Shown piece by piece: positions 8,292 to 15,700 of a stretch of DNA of 64,000 nucleotides. The DNA lies in NCBI GenBank assembly GCA_902771155.1, contig CACXVS010000007.1, forward strand, positions 21,892 through 85,891. The letters are read 5' to 3'. Both the position numbers and the translations under genes were made by a program. Each line of letters starts with the position of its first letter. Positions within the stretch are counted from its first letter, which is position 1. The notes below the pieces were generated by a model. It ran no database searches. It was not told where the DNA came from and saw nothing but the letters and a program-made list of their open reading frames with translations. This DNA comes from an uncultured Prevotellaceae bacterium. Lineage in GTDB: Bacteria > Bacteroidota > Bacteroidia > Bacteroidales > Bacteroidaceae.

Positions 8292-9665
8292 ATGAAAACG
8301 ATTTGTTTATATTTCGAGATACATCAGATTATTCATCTGAAGCGTTACCGTTTCTTCGATATCGGTACCGATCATTATTACTACGATGACTACGAGAACG
8401 AGCGTAGCATTACAGACATTGCCGAGCGCTCTTACATGCCTGCACTCAACACGTTGCACGACATGATCAACGAGAACGGCAAATTCTTCAAGGTGGCCTT
8501 CTCTCTCTCAGGTACTGGCATTGAGCAGCTTGAGATGCATGCTCCTCAGGTGATTGAGAAGCTGCAGCAGATGAACGAGACGGGTTGCGTGGAGTTCCTC
8601 GCAGAGCCCTATAGCCATGGTCTCTCATCGCTAGCTAATCCTGACACCTTCGCCCTCGACGTGAAGAAGCAGGCAGCGAAGATCGAAGAGCTGTTTGGCA
8701 AGAAGCCTACCGTAGCCCGTAACTCCTCGCTTATCTATAGCGACGATATCGGTGCCCAGATTGCCGCTCTTGGTTTCAAGGGTATGCTTACCGAGGGTGC
8801 CAAGCACGTGCTGGGTTGGAAGTCGCCCCACTATGTCTATAACTGCAACATCGCCCCCAATCTGAAGCTTCTGCTTCGTGATATCGAACTCTCAGATGAT
8901 ATCTCGTTGCGCTTCAACAACTCTGAGTGGGACGGTTATCCTCTCTTCGCTGATGCCTATATCGACCGCATCGCCCGTTTGCCCGAGGAAGAGCAGATCA
9001 TCAACATCTTCATGGAGCTCTCAGCTCTGGGTATTGCCCAGCCGTTGTCGTCGAATATCCTCGACTTCATCCATGCATTGCCTGCATGCGCCAAGGAGAA
9101 GGGCATCAACTTCATGACGCCTACCGAGATCTGCAAGGCCTGCAAGAGTGTGGGCAACCTCGACGTGCCCGACACTCTGTCGTGGGTTGATGAGGAGCGC
9201 GATGTCAGTTGCTGGCTGGGTAATGCCATGCAGCACGAGGCTTTCAACAAGCTCTACTCTGTTGCCGATCGTCTGCGCATTGCCAACGATCCCCGCATCA
9301 ATCAGGACTGGGACTATCTGCAGGCTTCCAACAACTTCCGCTTCATGACCACCAAGCCCTCTAACGTAGGACTGGATCGTGGTATCTATAGTGGTCCGTT
9401 CGATGCCTTCACGAATTACATGAACATCCTTGGCGACTTCATCAACAGAGTCAATGCCCTCTATCCGCTCGATATCGACAACGACGAGCTCGAAGGTCTG
9501 CTTACGACCATCAAGAACCAGGGCGACGAGATTGAGATGAAGGACAAGGAGATCACCCGTCTGAAGGCTCGTCTCGAGAAGCTCGAGGGTGCTCAGCCCA
9601 AGGCCGAGAAGCCCAAAGCTCCCGCCAAAAAGGCCCCAGCAAAGAAGGCTGCAGAAAAGAAGTAA
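8292..9665 (+). CDS. Alpha-amylase-like glycoside hydrolase family 57 protein
   Basis: It begins MKTICLYFEIHQIIHL, the GH57 first motif (H-Q near the N terminus). It continues with VEFLAEPYSHGLSSL, the second GH57 motif (E-x4-Y-x-H), and SLIYSDDIGAQIAALGF, SEWDGYPLF and TLSWVDEERDVSCWLGNAMQ further on. The family acts on alpha-1,4 glucans by a retaining mechanism, so a role in cytoplasmic glycogen turnover is likely. A coiled-coil segment (about 405-432, LLTTIKNQGDEIEMKDKEI) and a Lys/Ala/Pro-rich tail (last ~25 residues, repeats of APAKKA) follow the catalytic part. Third gene of the glycogen operon, ended by a strong hairpin. Confidence 0.92.
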   Translation: MKTICLYFEIHQIIHLKRYRFFDIGTDHYYYDDYENERSITDIAERSYMPALNTLHDMINENGKFFKVAFSLSGTGIEQLEMHAPQVIEKLQQMNETGCVEFLAEPYSHGLSSLANPDTFALDVKKQAAKIEELFGKKPTVARNSSLIYSDDIGAQIAALGFKGMLTEGAKHVLGWKSPHYVYNCNIAPNLKLLLRDIELSDDISLRFNNSEWDGYPLFADAYIDRIARLPEEEQIINIFMELSALGIAQPLSSNILDFIHALPACAKEKGINFMTPTEICKACKSVGNLDVPDTLSWVDEERDVSCWLGNAMQHEAFNKLYSVADRLRIANDPRINQDWDYLQASNNFRFMTTKPSNVGLDRGIYSGPFDAFTNYMNILGDFINRVNALYPLDIDNDELEGLLTTIKNQGDEIEMKDKEITRLKARLEKLEGAQPKAEKPKAPAKKAPAKKAAEKK

Positions 9666-9670
9666 TTAGT

Positions 9671-9706
9671 AATCCCCCGCTCTCACGAGCGAGGGATTAT
9701 TTTTTC
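9671..9706. terminator. Bidirectional terminator between the glycogen locus and the primase-like gene
   Basis: AATCCCcCGCT (9671-9681) pairs with AGCGaGGGATT (9688-9698), followed by a T run. The minus-strand gene ends at 9712, so the hairpin can serve both directions. Confidence 0.8.
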
Positions 9707-9711
9707 TTCCG

Positions 9712-12033
9712 TTATATTGCAGTCTTGTATTCCATTTTCTTGAAGGAATTATCTGTCACAACTGTCACAAACTTGCGTGATTTCCATTGGCGTATCTGAT
9801 CTGAGGTCCCCTTCTCCGACAATCCGCACTGCTTGCGCACTCGGATCACATCGTCAGTCGTAAACTCGTCAGGCAACATCAGCAGCATGTTCTGAGGGCC
9901 TCGCTTGGTCTCATAGCTGTTGTCTTCGTTTTCAGCAGCAATCATCGCTCCGAAGTAGTTCATCTTACACCAGAGGTCGTTCTGCAGCGACCAGCGAGTG
10001 AAGTCCTCAATGCTCTTCTCCCACTTGCAGCCATTGGCCACGTAGAGCACACAAGCCTTCAGCCAGGCTATCACACAGGCACGATGCGAGAGATCGTCGA
10101 ACACACGGCTCTGAGAGAGCACAGCCAGTTCCTGACACTCTTTCTGAAGCTTCTTGGCCAACTTGAAAGCCTGAGGACAATCAATCACACCACGCGAAGC
10201 GCAGAGGTTCAGGATGTAGGGCTTCAACTCCTCAACGAACTTGGCGTCGTAGTCGCCAAACACCAGCTGCTCTGCACCAATCTCACGCTGAGGAATCGTG
10301 CTGAAGCTGATGCGCTGCACGGGTCCGTCAGTGCAGACGGGCCTGAAGTACTTCTTCACCTTCTTGGGTGTGGTATTGGCGTTCCAGTTCAAGCGCAGAC
10401 ATACGGTCTTCGTTACTGACTGCGTACCCACGCGTGTCTGACCATAGCGGTTGCCAGGGTCGAACGAGAGACACATCACCAGGAACTGATGACCACTCTT
10501 GCCATTACCCTTGAGTGCGTCGAACATCTGGATCTCATTCACCTTCACATAAAGGAAATGGCCTTCTGCCTCGTCCGTACGCGTCACCAAAGCAGCGTTG
10601 GTCATATCGCCATGAATCTCCTGAATGATGAGACCCTCTGGGCGCTTCGACTTGTCCTTGTTGGCGCCCTTGGTGTTCATCTCGTCCTTCCACTCAGCCT
10701 CGCGCTGCTCATTGACTTTGTCGCGCTCGCGGATGTCGGCCATGATGTGGTCGATGGGCTTGTCGATACAACCCTTACCTGTACCTGACTCTGCCACTAG
10801 ACAATCCATCAGCGTCGCCTCGTGCTCCACATTATCTGTGTACTTGAAGGATGTCTGATACAGATGGGCTCCGAGCGAGGGGAACACGCCACTGGCTACG
10901 GCTGGCTTATAGACACCAGGTACCTTCGAGGTGAGCAGTTTGATGAGCTTGGGCAACTTTACAGGCAGCTCTGGAGGCTGAGGCGCATTGAAGTAGAAGT
11001 CGTGCTTCGAGGGGGCATCCTTCTGGGTATTGGCATCTGTCTCTCCCTTGCCTTCCAGTGCATCGAGCGTATTGATCAGTGCACGGGGCATACCCTCATA
11101 GGTACTCTTCAGTGCACTCTTGATCTTGGCGCGCTTCTCCTCAATGGGAAATCCGTCGTAGCAGGGGATTACCTGATCGAGCCAATCGAAGTTGTTACCA
11201 CAGATGTGGCGGATGGCATAAGCCAGTTCGTAGGTCTTGACATCGCGATCGCCCATCGTAGGCTCATAGCCGTGGTTGTTCACCTCCCAGTACTTCTTGA
11301 TGATCTCGTCAAACGAGTGACCATGATACTCCTTAGGAAACTCCTTGGCTTCGCATGGGGTGGGGCTAACCTGCTTTGCAACTTGCGAAGGCATCTCATC
11401 CTCCCAAGGCTTGTAGTGCTTGTTGTCGCTCTTGGCCCCTGCTGGTACCTCTTCCAGACCCTCGCGCGTGCGTACCTTTATTAAATTGTACTCCTCAGCG
11501 CTCTCCTCAACCGTCAGGCTGGTCTCAAAGATCTGGTCGTCAAGATACACCAAGTCGTGCTCATCACCACTTGTAGAAAACACCACGCGACCCAGGTCGT
11601 GACAATTCGTGTCCATCTGCACCTTGAGGATACATGATACTCGCACCAGATTCTCAAGAATCGTCTTTCCCTTTTCGCGCTTACATACCAGATGCCATCC
11701 GCCACCAGCTGAACGCTCGAGCATCAGCAAGCCGATGTCATCTTTCATCGAGAGAATTTTCTCCTTTGCTGTCTCTGCTTCCACAGGGTCGTAGCAGTCA
11801 ACATCGTAGAAGAAACAGTCCGAGGGGTGACAGCAACCTGCCACTTTGCCATCGGGCATCAGATCATTATAAGCAAACTGCACCAGGCGAGCCTTCGCGT
11901 CAGCGTTACCCATGCGGGCGAGCGCCAGATTTGAGAGGTTGGCCTCCGAGTTGCGCACTGCGAGGAATTCCTCGCGATTTGTTACTTTGCGGGCCATCTT
12001 GTGCCCATTTTTGATTGTAATTAAATTAATCAT
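9712..12033 (-). CDS. Primase-like (BT4734/VirE-N type) plus DUF3987-like P-loop protein
   Basis: The 773-residue protein has two parts. Residues about 60-170 look like an archaeo-eukaryotic-primase/BT4734 domain: FFYDVDCYD (D77, D79), GGGWHLVCKRE (H114) and DLGRVVFSTSGDEHDLVYLD (R149). Residues about 350-700 look like a DUF3987-type helicase or ATPase region with the loop AESGTGKG (415-421). Such proteins are common on Bacteroidetes integrated elements and are presumed to act in element DNA replication; the activity here is inferred. An ATG at 11997 (MARKVTNREEF) is an alternative start, but the A-rich leader before 12033 favours the longer form. A copy of TGTGACAGTTGTGACA lies inside the gene about 40 bases from its stop. 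Confidence 0.82.
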   Translation of the reverse strand: MINLITIKNGHKMARKVTNREEFLAVRNSEANLSNLALARMGNADAKARLVQFAYNDLMPDGKVAGCCHPSDCFFYDVDCYDPVEAETAKEKILSMKDDIGLLMLERSAGGGWHLVCKREKGKTILENLVRVSCILKVQMDTNCHDLGRVVFSTSGDEHDLVYLDDQIFETSLTVEESAEEYNLIKVRTREGLEEVPAGAKSDNKHYKPWEDEMPSQVAKQVSPTPCEAKEFPKEYHGHSFDEIIKKYWEVNNHGYEPTMGDRDVKTYELAYAIRHICGNNFDWLDQVIPCYDGFPIEEKRAKIKSALKSTYEGMPRALINTLDALEGKGETDANTQKDAPSKHDFYFNAPQPPELPVKLPKLIKLLTSKVPGVYKPAVASGVFPSLGAHLYQTSFKYTDNVEHEATLMDCLVAESGTGKGCIDKPIDHIMADIRERDKVNEQREAEWKDEMNTKGANKDKSKRPEGLIIQEIHGDMTNAALVTRTDEAEGHFLYVKVNEIQMFDALKGNGKSGHQFLVMCLSFDPGNRYGQTRVGTQSVTKTVCLRLNWNANTTPKKVKKYFRPVCTDGPVQRISFSTIPQREIGAEQLVFGDYDAKFVEELKPYILNLCASRGVIDCPQAFKLAKKLQKECQELAVLSQSRVFDDLSHRACVIAWLKACVLYVANGCKWEKSIEDFTRWSLQNDLWCKMNYFGAMIAAENEDNSYETKRGPQNMLLMLPDEFTTDDVIRVRKQCGLSEKGTSDQIRQWKSRKFVTVVTDNSFKKMEYKTAI
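9754..9769 (-). repeat. TGTGACAGTTGTGACA motif, copy 1 (inside the primase-like gene)
   Basis: On the minus strand this reads TGTGACAGTTGTGACA, identical to the copies at 14357 and 21205, which lie on the plus strand. In the protein it encodes the VTVVT segment close to the C terminus. It is the left, inverted counterpart of the copy at 21205. Confidence 0.8.
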
Positions 12034-12140
12034 TTGTTTGTTTTTGTTTTGTTTGATTTGTTTTGACAGTTTTTTTCTTTTTTCCGTCGTGCAGGCCTTC
12101 CTGCCGTGTCCTTTGTATCAACATGTCAAAGATCGCGGTG

Positions 12141-12171
12141 CAAAGGTAAAGCTCTATTATTGCCCTCCAAA
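12141..12171 (-). promoter_or_regulatory. Promoter of the primase-like gene
   Basis: On the minus strand, TTTG (12171-12168), 19 bases, TACCTTTG (12148-12141). The start codon at 12033 follows after a leader of about 100 bases that contains a small GC hairpin. The gene therefore has its own promoter as well as any readthrough from upstream. Confidence 0.65.
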
Positions 12172-12271
12172 TTTTGAATGTTAAAATTTTCATTTTATTT
12201 TAGTGTGTCTCGTAATATATTGATTTATAGGCAGATATATTTTTCGAGCGTTCCCGTTTTTAACATTTCTG

Positions 12272-12318
12272 GCCACAAAAAAACAAACGTTCGATTGACT
12301 TTTTCTGCCAATCGAACG
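12272..12318 (-). terminator. Terminator of the 333-aa gene
   Basis: The perfect 10-bp arms CGTTCGATTG (12288-12297) and CAATCGAACG (12309-12318) have an 11-base loop. On the minus strand they are followed by a T-rich tract (complement of 12272-12287). This lies 26 bases after the stop of the minus-strand gene. Confidence 0.7.
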
Positions 12319-12342
12319 CTAATCGAATTCCAATCGAATTTC
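12310..12342. repeat. Three 11-bp phased direct repeats of AATCGAA
   Basis: AATCGAA occurs at 12310, 12321 and 12332, each followed by four variable bases, giving exact 11-bp spacing. The first copy is also the right arm of the terminator hairpin, whose left arm is an inverted copy (TTCGATT at 12290-12296). The array starts two bases beyond the stop codon of the 333-aa gene. Confidence 0.7.
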
Positions 12343-12343
12343 G

Positions 12344-13345
12344 TTACTCTTCTGTAGGTGCTCCGTTTACATAATCAATCACCCAGAAATAGAATTTTTG
12401 CCTCTTCTCCAAGCCAATATAGCTTGAGAGTGTCTTCGCCTTTTTATTTCTCTCCATGACAGACTCGCGATCGCTGGGCAGCATGTTCCAGTTGGGGTAG
12501 AGTATCTCTTTGGCTATACCCAGATTACTCTGATCCTTACTAAACACACCCGCAGCTTTCAGACATCCCAAGATGGGACCTTTCACCATCAGCGGCTTCT
12601 TTTTCATGTCCTTCAGAATCTCGTTGCCATAGGTCGAGGCTATCAGCTTGTTGATAAATACATCGCGCCACTCGGGCGTAAAGCGCTTCTTGTCGGTACT
12701 GAACTTGTCGAACCATGCTCCCTTGAAAAACAACTTCAGTTCTGCCTTCACGTCGATGGAGTCGAAACTGACATACTCAGTGGTCTCCGATGCTTCTTCC
12801 GCTTCCTCCTCTTCTGTTGTGTCAGGGAAATACAGATTCTCCTTGCCCATAATCACGATGGTCAACATGAAGATATAGTCTGTCAGCGCAAAAAACTGCT
12901 CGGCTGTTTCTGGCGTTTCCTTCAGTTTATACATCATCAGGGCGAACTTGCGCCACGAGGTGTCGTCGTCTCTCAACATGTCCCATCGCTTGGAGATCAT
13001 CAGTTTCGAGAACTCCTTGATCTGTTGCTCGCGCTCCTCTTGCAATTGTTCTACCAGCAGGTCGCGCTCAGGGAACAGTTGCTGCATGTCGCGAATCTTG
13101 CCGATCGATTTGGCGTGGGCGTGCAGCATCTCCCAAGCAAACCAGTGCTCAGCGTTGCCCCTTAGGTTGCGCATGAGTTGTGGGTAGGCAGGCACCTTGT
13201 CATCGTGGAACATGAAGCGGAGCTCAATGGTGAGTCGCTCGATGAGCCAGCCGATGTCGAAGAGCCTGTTGGCATCCAGTTGCAGTCGTTCGTAACTACG
13301 CTGACGACTGAATGTAGGTATGTTGCTAAAAGTCCTGGTATCCAT
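12344..13345 (-). CDS. Protein of unknown function, middle gene of the primase-like operon (333 aa)
   Basis: I do not recognise the family. No signal peptide or transmembrane segment is clear; a hydrophobic stretch near the middle (YIFMLTIVIMG) is short and probably buried. A Glu/Gln-rich helix (LLVEQLQEEREQQIKEF) and an acidic run (TTEEEEAEEASETTEY) are visible. The ATG at 13345 overlaps the previous gene by 20 bases; ATG 13360 and GTG 13375 are alternatives. The overlap indicates cotranscription with the upstream gene, and the primase-like gene is next downstream. The context suggests a role in element maintenance, regulation or defence, but nothing in the sequence decides it. Confidence 0.72.
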   Translation of the reverse strand: MDTRTFSNIPTFSRQRSYERLQLDANRLFDIGWLIERLTIELRFMFHDDKVPAYPQLMRNLRGNAEHWFAWEMLHAHAKSIGKIRDMQQLFPERDLLVEQLQEEREQQIKEFSKLMISKRWDMLRDDDTSWRKFALMMYKLKETPETAEQFFALTDYIFMLTIVIMGKENLYFPDTTEEEEAEEASETTEYVSFDSIDVKAELKLFFKGAWFDKFSTDKKRFTPEWRDVFINKLIASTYGNEILKDMKKKPLMVKGPILGCLKAAGVFSKDQSNLGIAKEILYPNWNMLPSDRESVMERNKKAKTLSSYIGLEKRQKFYFWVIDYVNGAPTEE

Positions 13346-14294
13346 CGAGCGGGTTGTCATATTTGATGGCGTCACCCATGTACTTCGCGAAGAGCCACTC
13401 CGTCAGATAGCCCATCGTGATGTTATACTCATCGGTGAGGTCGATGTCAAGATCGTATTTCTTTAAGATGTCCTCCAGCTTTTTCATCAGTGGCTGCTTG
13501 AAGAGGGCAAACCCGTTGCGGCTACGAATCACCGTTGGTGCAGGCATGCTGGCCTCTGCAGCTTGGTAAATCTCTCGCGCAGCGTCAGGGTAGGGCTCCT
13601 CGTAGTCGTGAGGCATCCACCCCCAGAGGGCATCCACCACGCGCATTTCCTCGTCGTTCAGTCCCAACTCGCGCCCACGCTGCTGATGCGCTCTTACGGT
13701 CTCAATGCTTTCGAGCACGTTGCTGATATACGCCTCGCACTCCGCAAGTTCCTTCACGTTGACGTTGTTGCTGTTGCAGTTCTCTGCATAGTAGTCCTGT
13801 ACCGCATCAAATCGCCCCACCACGCGTGCGTACTCTCTTTCTATCACGATGCGCGCTATGAGCGCAGCCACGTGCCTGTAGGGCGTCTCGCGCAGCCACT
13901 TGACCAACTTCTCGTTCTCTATCGTAAAGTCCTTCTCTGGCTCAGTGGGGTGTATAGCCATACCAGGCTCTATCACGTTCAGGTCGAGAGGGTGGTGGAA
14001 GTACAGGTCGAAACCAAACTCGGCCAATTCCTCGTACCAATCAGCCAATGCACTCTCTTCCTCGTACAAGGGATTATCCATACGACGCTCGCGCTCATCA
14101 TTCAGAAACTTGTAGATAAACCATTCCAACGAATCGCCATAATCCCGCTGACTCAGCAAGGCGTCTGCTTCAGCCATCATGAACCTTCGGCGCTCGTCTT
14201 CGCTCATCGTTGCGACCTTGTCCAGATCGGCATCCATGAACACTTCTTTCTTCAGCAGCTGATGCATCTGTTCAGCCGTTATCTTCTTCTCCAT
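13326..14294 (-). CDS. Protein of unknown function, first gene of the primase-like operon (322 aa)
   Basis: I do not recognise the family. The protein is acidic and probably cytoplasmic, with many Glu/Asp and Trp/Tyr residues and no signal peptide. Helical character dominates (for example LAECEAYISNVLESIETVRAHQQ). The ATG at 14294 (MEKKITAEQ) is chosen because it lies about 27 bases after a good promoter; codons upstream of it read through the promoter itself. Its 3' end overlaps the next gene. It sits directly beside the 40-bp AT palindrome and the paired TGTGACA motifs, which may control this operon. Confidence 0.75.
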   Translation of the reverse strand: MEKKITAEQMHQLLKKEVFMDADLDKVATMSEDERRRFMMAEADALLSQRDYGDSLEWFIYKFLNDERERRMDNPLYEEESALADWYEELAEFGFDLYFHHPLDLNVIEPGMAIHPTEPEKDFTIENEKLVKWLRETPYRHVAALIARIVIEREYARVVGRFDAVQDYYAENCNSNNVNVKELAECEAYISNVLESIETVRAHQQRGRELGLNDEEMRVVDALWGWMPHDYEEPYPDAAREIYQAAEASMPAPTVIRSRNGFALFKQPLMKKLEDILKKYDLDIDLTDEYNITMGYLTEWLFAKYMGDAIKYDNPLDGYQDF

Positions 14295-14320
14295 CTTACA
14301 CTTATTATATATATGGGGTG

Positions 14321-14352
14321 CAAAGGTAGCGCTTTTTTTCGACACCACCAAA
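14321..14352 (-). promoter_or_regulatory. Promoter of the primase-like operon
   Basis: On the minus strand, TTTG (14352-14349), 20 bases, TACCTTTG (14328-14321). The TGTGACA tandem motif starts five bases upstream of the TTTG, a good place for a regulator-binding site. Confidence 0.7.
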
Positions 14353-14356
14353 CGAG

Positions 14357-14372
14357 TGTGACAGTTGTGACA
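14357..14372 (+). repeat. TGTGACAGTTGTGACA motif, copy 2
   Basis: Exact 16-base copy, followed by ATTAAA as at 21221. It is five bases upstream of the operon promoter and faces the near-identical inverted copy at 14471. Confidence 0.85.
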
Positions 14373-14396
14373 ATTAAAAAAACATTAGATTTTCAT

Positions 14397-14436
14397 TTAC
14401 TAATATATATAATATATATATTATATATATTAGTAA
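14397..14436. repeat. Perfect 40-bp AT-rich palindrome
   Basis: Every base from 14397 to 14436 is self-complementary. The arms begin TTACTAATATATATA and the sequence ends with TAGTAA. It is centred between inverted TGTGACA motifs (14357-14372 and 14471-14486). It could be a cruciform, a replication or recombination site, or a regulator site. Confidence 0.9.
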
Positions 14437-14470
14437 GCATTAAGCAGTAGTTTTTCTTCCCTAAAATAAC

Positions 14471-14486
14471 TGTCACAATTGTCACA
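14471..14486 (-). repeat. TGTGACA tandem motif, copy 3 (inverted, one mismatch)
   Basis: On the minus strand it reads TGTGACAATTGTGACA, one base different from the other copies. With copy 2 it forms an inverted pair around the 40-bp palindrome. Confidence 0.8.
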
Positions 14487-14799
14487 GCCCCCCCGCGCAT
14501 AGCACACCTCCTGCCTGGAATCACCCCGCCAATAAGCCCTGCTTTTCAATCAATACTCGCCCCTTATTTTTGAATAAGTGTCCACTATTTTCAATTGCTG
14601 GCAGCTTATTGTCGGAAGCCCCTTTCCTGCTCGTAACTTTTTCCCTCGTTAGGGAAATAAAATTCTCTAACCAGCGCGCCATATTTTTCCAGTCAGAGCG
14701 CAATATATTACTTTTAATTACTTTATAATATGTAAATATAATTCCAAATACGTCATACTACGCCATCAAAGGCAATAATACCCACTATTAACTGAAAAT

Positions 14800-14843
14800 A
14801 TTGCTACTATTGATCCCCGCAATTGCTACTATTAATTCCCGCA
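14800..14843. repeat. Two tandem 22-bp units
   Basis: Two adjacent units beginning ATTGCTACTATT and ending CCCGCA (14800-14821 and 14822-14843) differ at two bases. Function is unknown. Confidence 0.65.
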
Positions 14844-14948
14844 AAAATTCCCCTTAATCCCACATAATCACCCCATCCCCACCTCAAAAACAATTGTCCG
14901 TTTCTTTCCTTTCCATCATCTGGCCCCAATAAAAATACCCCTCGAAAA

Positions 14949-14980
14949 TTTGGAATTCTCAATTATTCTTCTTACCTTTG
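14949..14980 (+). promoter_or_regulatory. Promoter of the toxin-antitoxin pair
   Basis: TTTG (14949-14952), 20 bases, TACCTTTG (14973-14980). The antitoxin ATG at 15001 is 20 bases further. Confidence 0.75.
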
Positions 14981-15000
14981 CAAGCAAATACATAGTATCT

Positions 15001-15300
15001 ATGGAAGATAAAGATAAGATGAAAGTATCAGAGCCTGCAGCAGCCTTACTTAGTGAGGATGTGAGAAAGAGCGGCTTATTAAATCAGGTTATGAATTTAA
15101 GTCAGCCAGATAAGGTGGCTTTGGCTGCATATCTGAGCAAGGATATAAAGGTTAATAAGGCTTTTGGTACTGATGAGTTTGGTAGAATCCTGCTGACAAA
15201 GGAAATGAGAGACGCTGCAGTGAAAGGTGATCGCGATTTTGAGGATGGTAAATGCTTCACTGAGGCTGATTTTAAGGAGAGATTTGCTAAATGGCTTTAG
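15001..15300 (+). CDS. Putative antitoxin of a type II toxin-antitoxin pair (99 aa)
   Basis: This small charged protein lies directly upstream of, and overlaps by 10 bases, a RelE/ParE-type toxin gene, the usual antitoxin-first order. The ATG at 15001 fits the promoter; the frame is open upstream but that part covers the promoter. The protein has no obvious ribbon-helix-helix signature. The C-terminal part (DAAVKGDRDFEDGKCFTEADFKERFAKWL) is acidic and aromatic, as expected for a toxin-wrapping tail. The assignment rests mainly on gene order. In such systems the antitoxin usually binds the promoter with its toxin. Confidence 0.7.
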   Translation: MEDKDKMKVSEPAAALLSEDVRKSGLLNQVMNLSQPDKVALAAYLSKDIKVNKAFGTDEFGRILLTKEMRDAAVKGDRDFEDGKCFTEADFKERFAKWL

Positions 15301-15593
15301 AGATCAGCTATAGTCCTCAGTACTTTGATAGCCTGGAGGCAATACTGGAATTTTTCGACGAACGCAATGGTAGTGACAACTTCAGCAGGAAGCTGTTGAA
15401 GATGATTCGTAAGCAGATTCAACTTGTTGCATCTATGCCAGAGATAGGCAGACTTACTGACTTCCCTGGTATAAGAATCGTGTTTGTGGAACGTTTTGGC
15501 ATCGAGTATCAGATAAGGGATAAAGCAATTCTTATCATCGATATTTATTCATGCGAAACAAATCCTGATGCCAGGACATTCAAGATGCAGTAA
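15291..15593 (+). CDS. RelE/ParE superfamily toxin
   Basis: The 100 residues match the RelE/ParE fold: an N-terminal strand (LEISYSPQYFDSLEAILEF), two helices (FSRKLLKMIRKQIQLVASMPEIGR), then strands ending with IRIVFVERFGIEYQIRDKAILIIDIY. The MPEIGR(L) loop and the central RIVFVERFGIEYQI beta strands are typical of ParE/RelE toxins. RelE members cleave mRNA on the ribosome; ParE members poison gyrase; the sequence does not separate them safely. The ATG overlaps the antitoxin stop region by 10 bases. A hairpin terminator follows. Confidence 0.85.
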   Translation: MALEISYSPQYFDSLEAILEFFDERNGSDNFSRKLLKMIRKQIQLVASMPEIGRLTDFPGIRIVFVERFGIEYQIRDKAILIIDIYSCETNPDARTFKMQ

Positions 15594-15619
15594 AAGAAAT
15601 AGATGTTTTAATTTGAAAA

Positions 15620-15655
15620 AGTGGTTCAATTATTTGGAATGAGCCGCTTTTTTTC
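15620..15655 (+). terminator. Terminator of the toxin-antitoxin pair
   Basis: AGTGGTTC (15620-15627) pairs with GAGCCGCT (15641-15648), including two wobble pairs, followed by a T run. The loop carries the TTTG of the next promoter. Confidence 0.7.
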
Positions 15656-15664
15656 TTATCTTTG
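15633..15664 (+). promoter_or_regulatory. Promoter of the BspA-like gene
   Basis: TTTG (15633-15636), 20 bases, TATCTTTG (15657-15664). The start codon at 15701 is 36 bases on. The upstream element lies in the loop of the preceding terminator. Confidence 0.7.
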
Positions 15665-15700
15665 CCCTCGGATAGTATAATAACTAAAACAATTGAACCA

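Larger units (their letters stand above)
12034..12343. other. Intergenic regulatory stretch between the primase-like gene and the 333-aa gene
   Basis: No gene was seen. Read on the minus strand it holds, in order: the three AATCGAA repeats and a terminator hairpin, an AT-rich segment, a promoter (12141-12171), a leader hairpin GCAGG/CCTGC (12091-12104), and an A-rich tract (AAACAAAACAAAAACAAAC type) directly before the ATG at 12033. A-rich leaders are usual before well-translated Bacteroidales genes. Confidence 0.6.
14352..15000. other. AT-rich intergenic region of about 650 bases
   Basis: No convincing gene. It contains the inverted TGTGACA motif pair, the 40-bp palindrome between them, a two-copy 22-bp tandem repeat (14800-14843) and the promoter of the toxin-antitoxin pair. 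One 60-codon frame on the minus strand (14521-14703) has no start context, no promoter and no familiar features, and I do not call it. The rest is AT-rich with C-rich patches. Confidence 0.6.

Noticed and set aside
14521..14703. A 60-codon minus-strand frame in the AT-rich gap
   Set aside because: It has no promoter, no start context and no recognisable features, and it lies in a repeat-rich non-coding stretch.
14950..15000. Upstream start for the antitoxin
   Set aside because: It would overlap the promoter elements and add a stretch unlike the rest of the protein.
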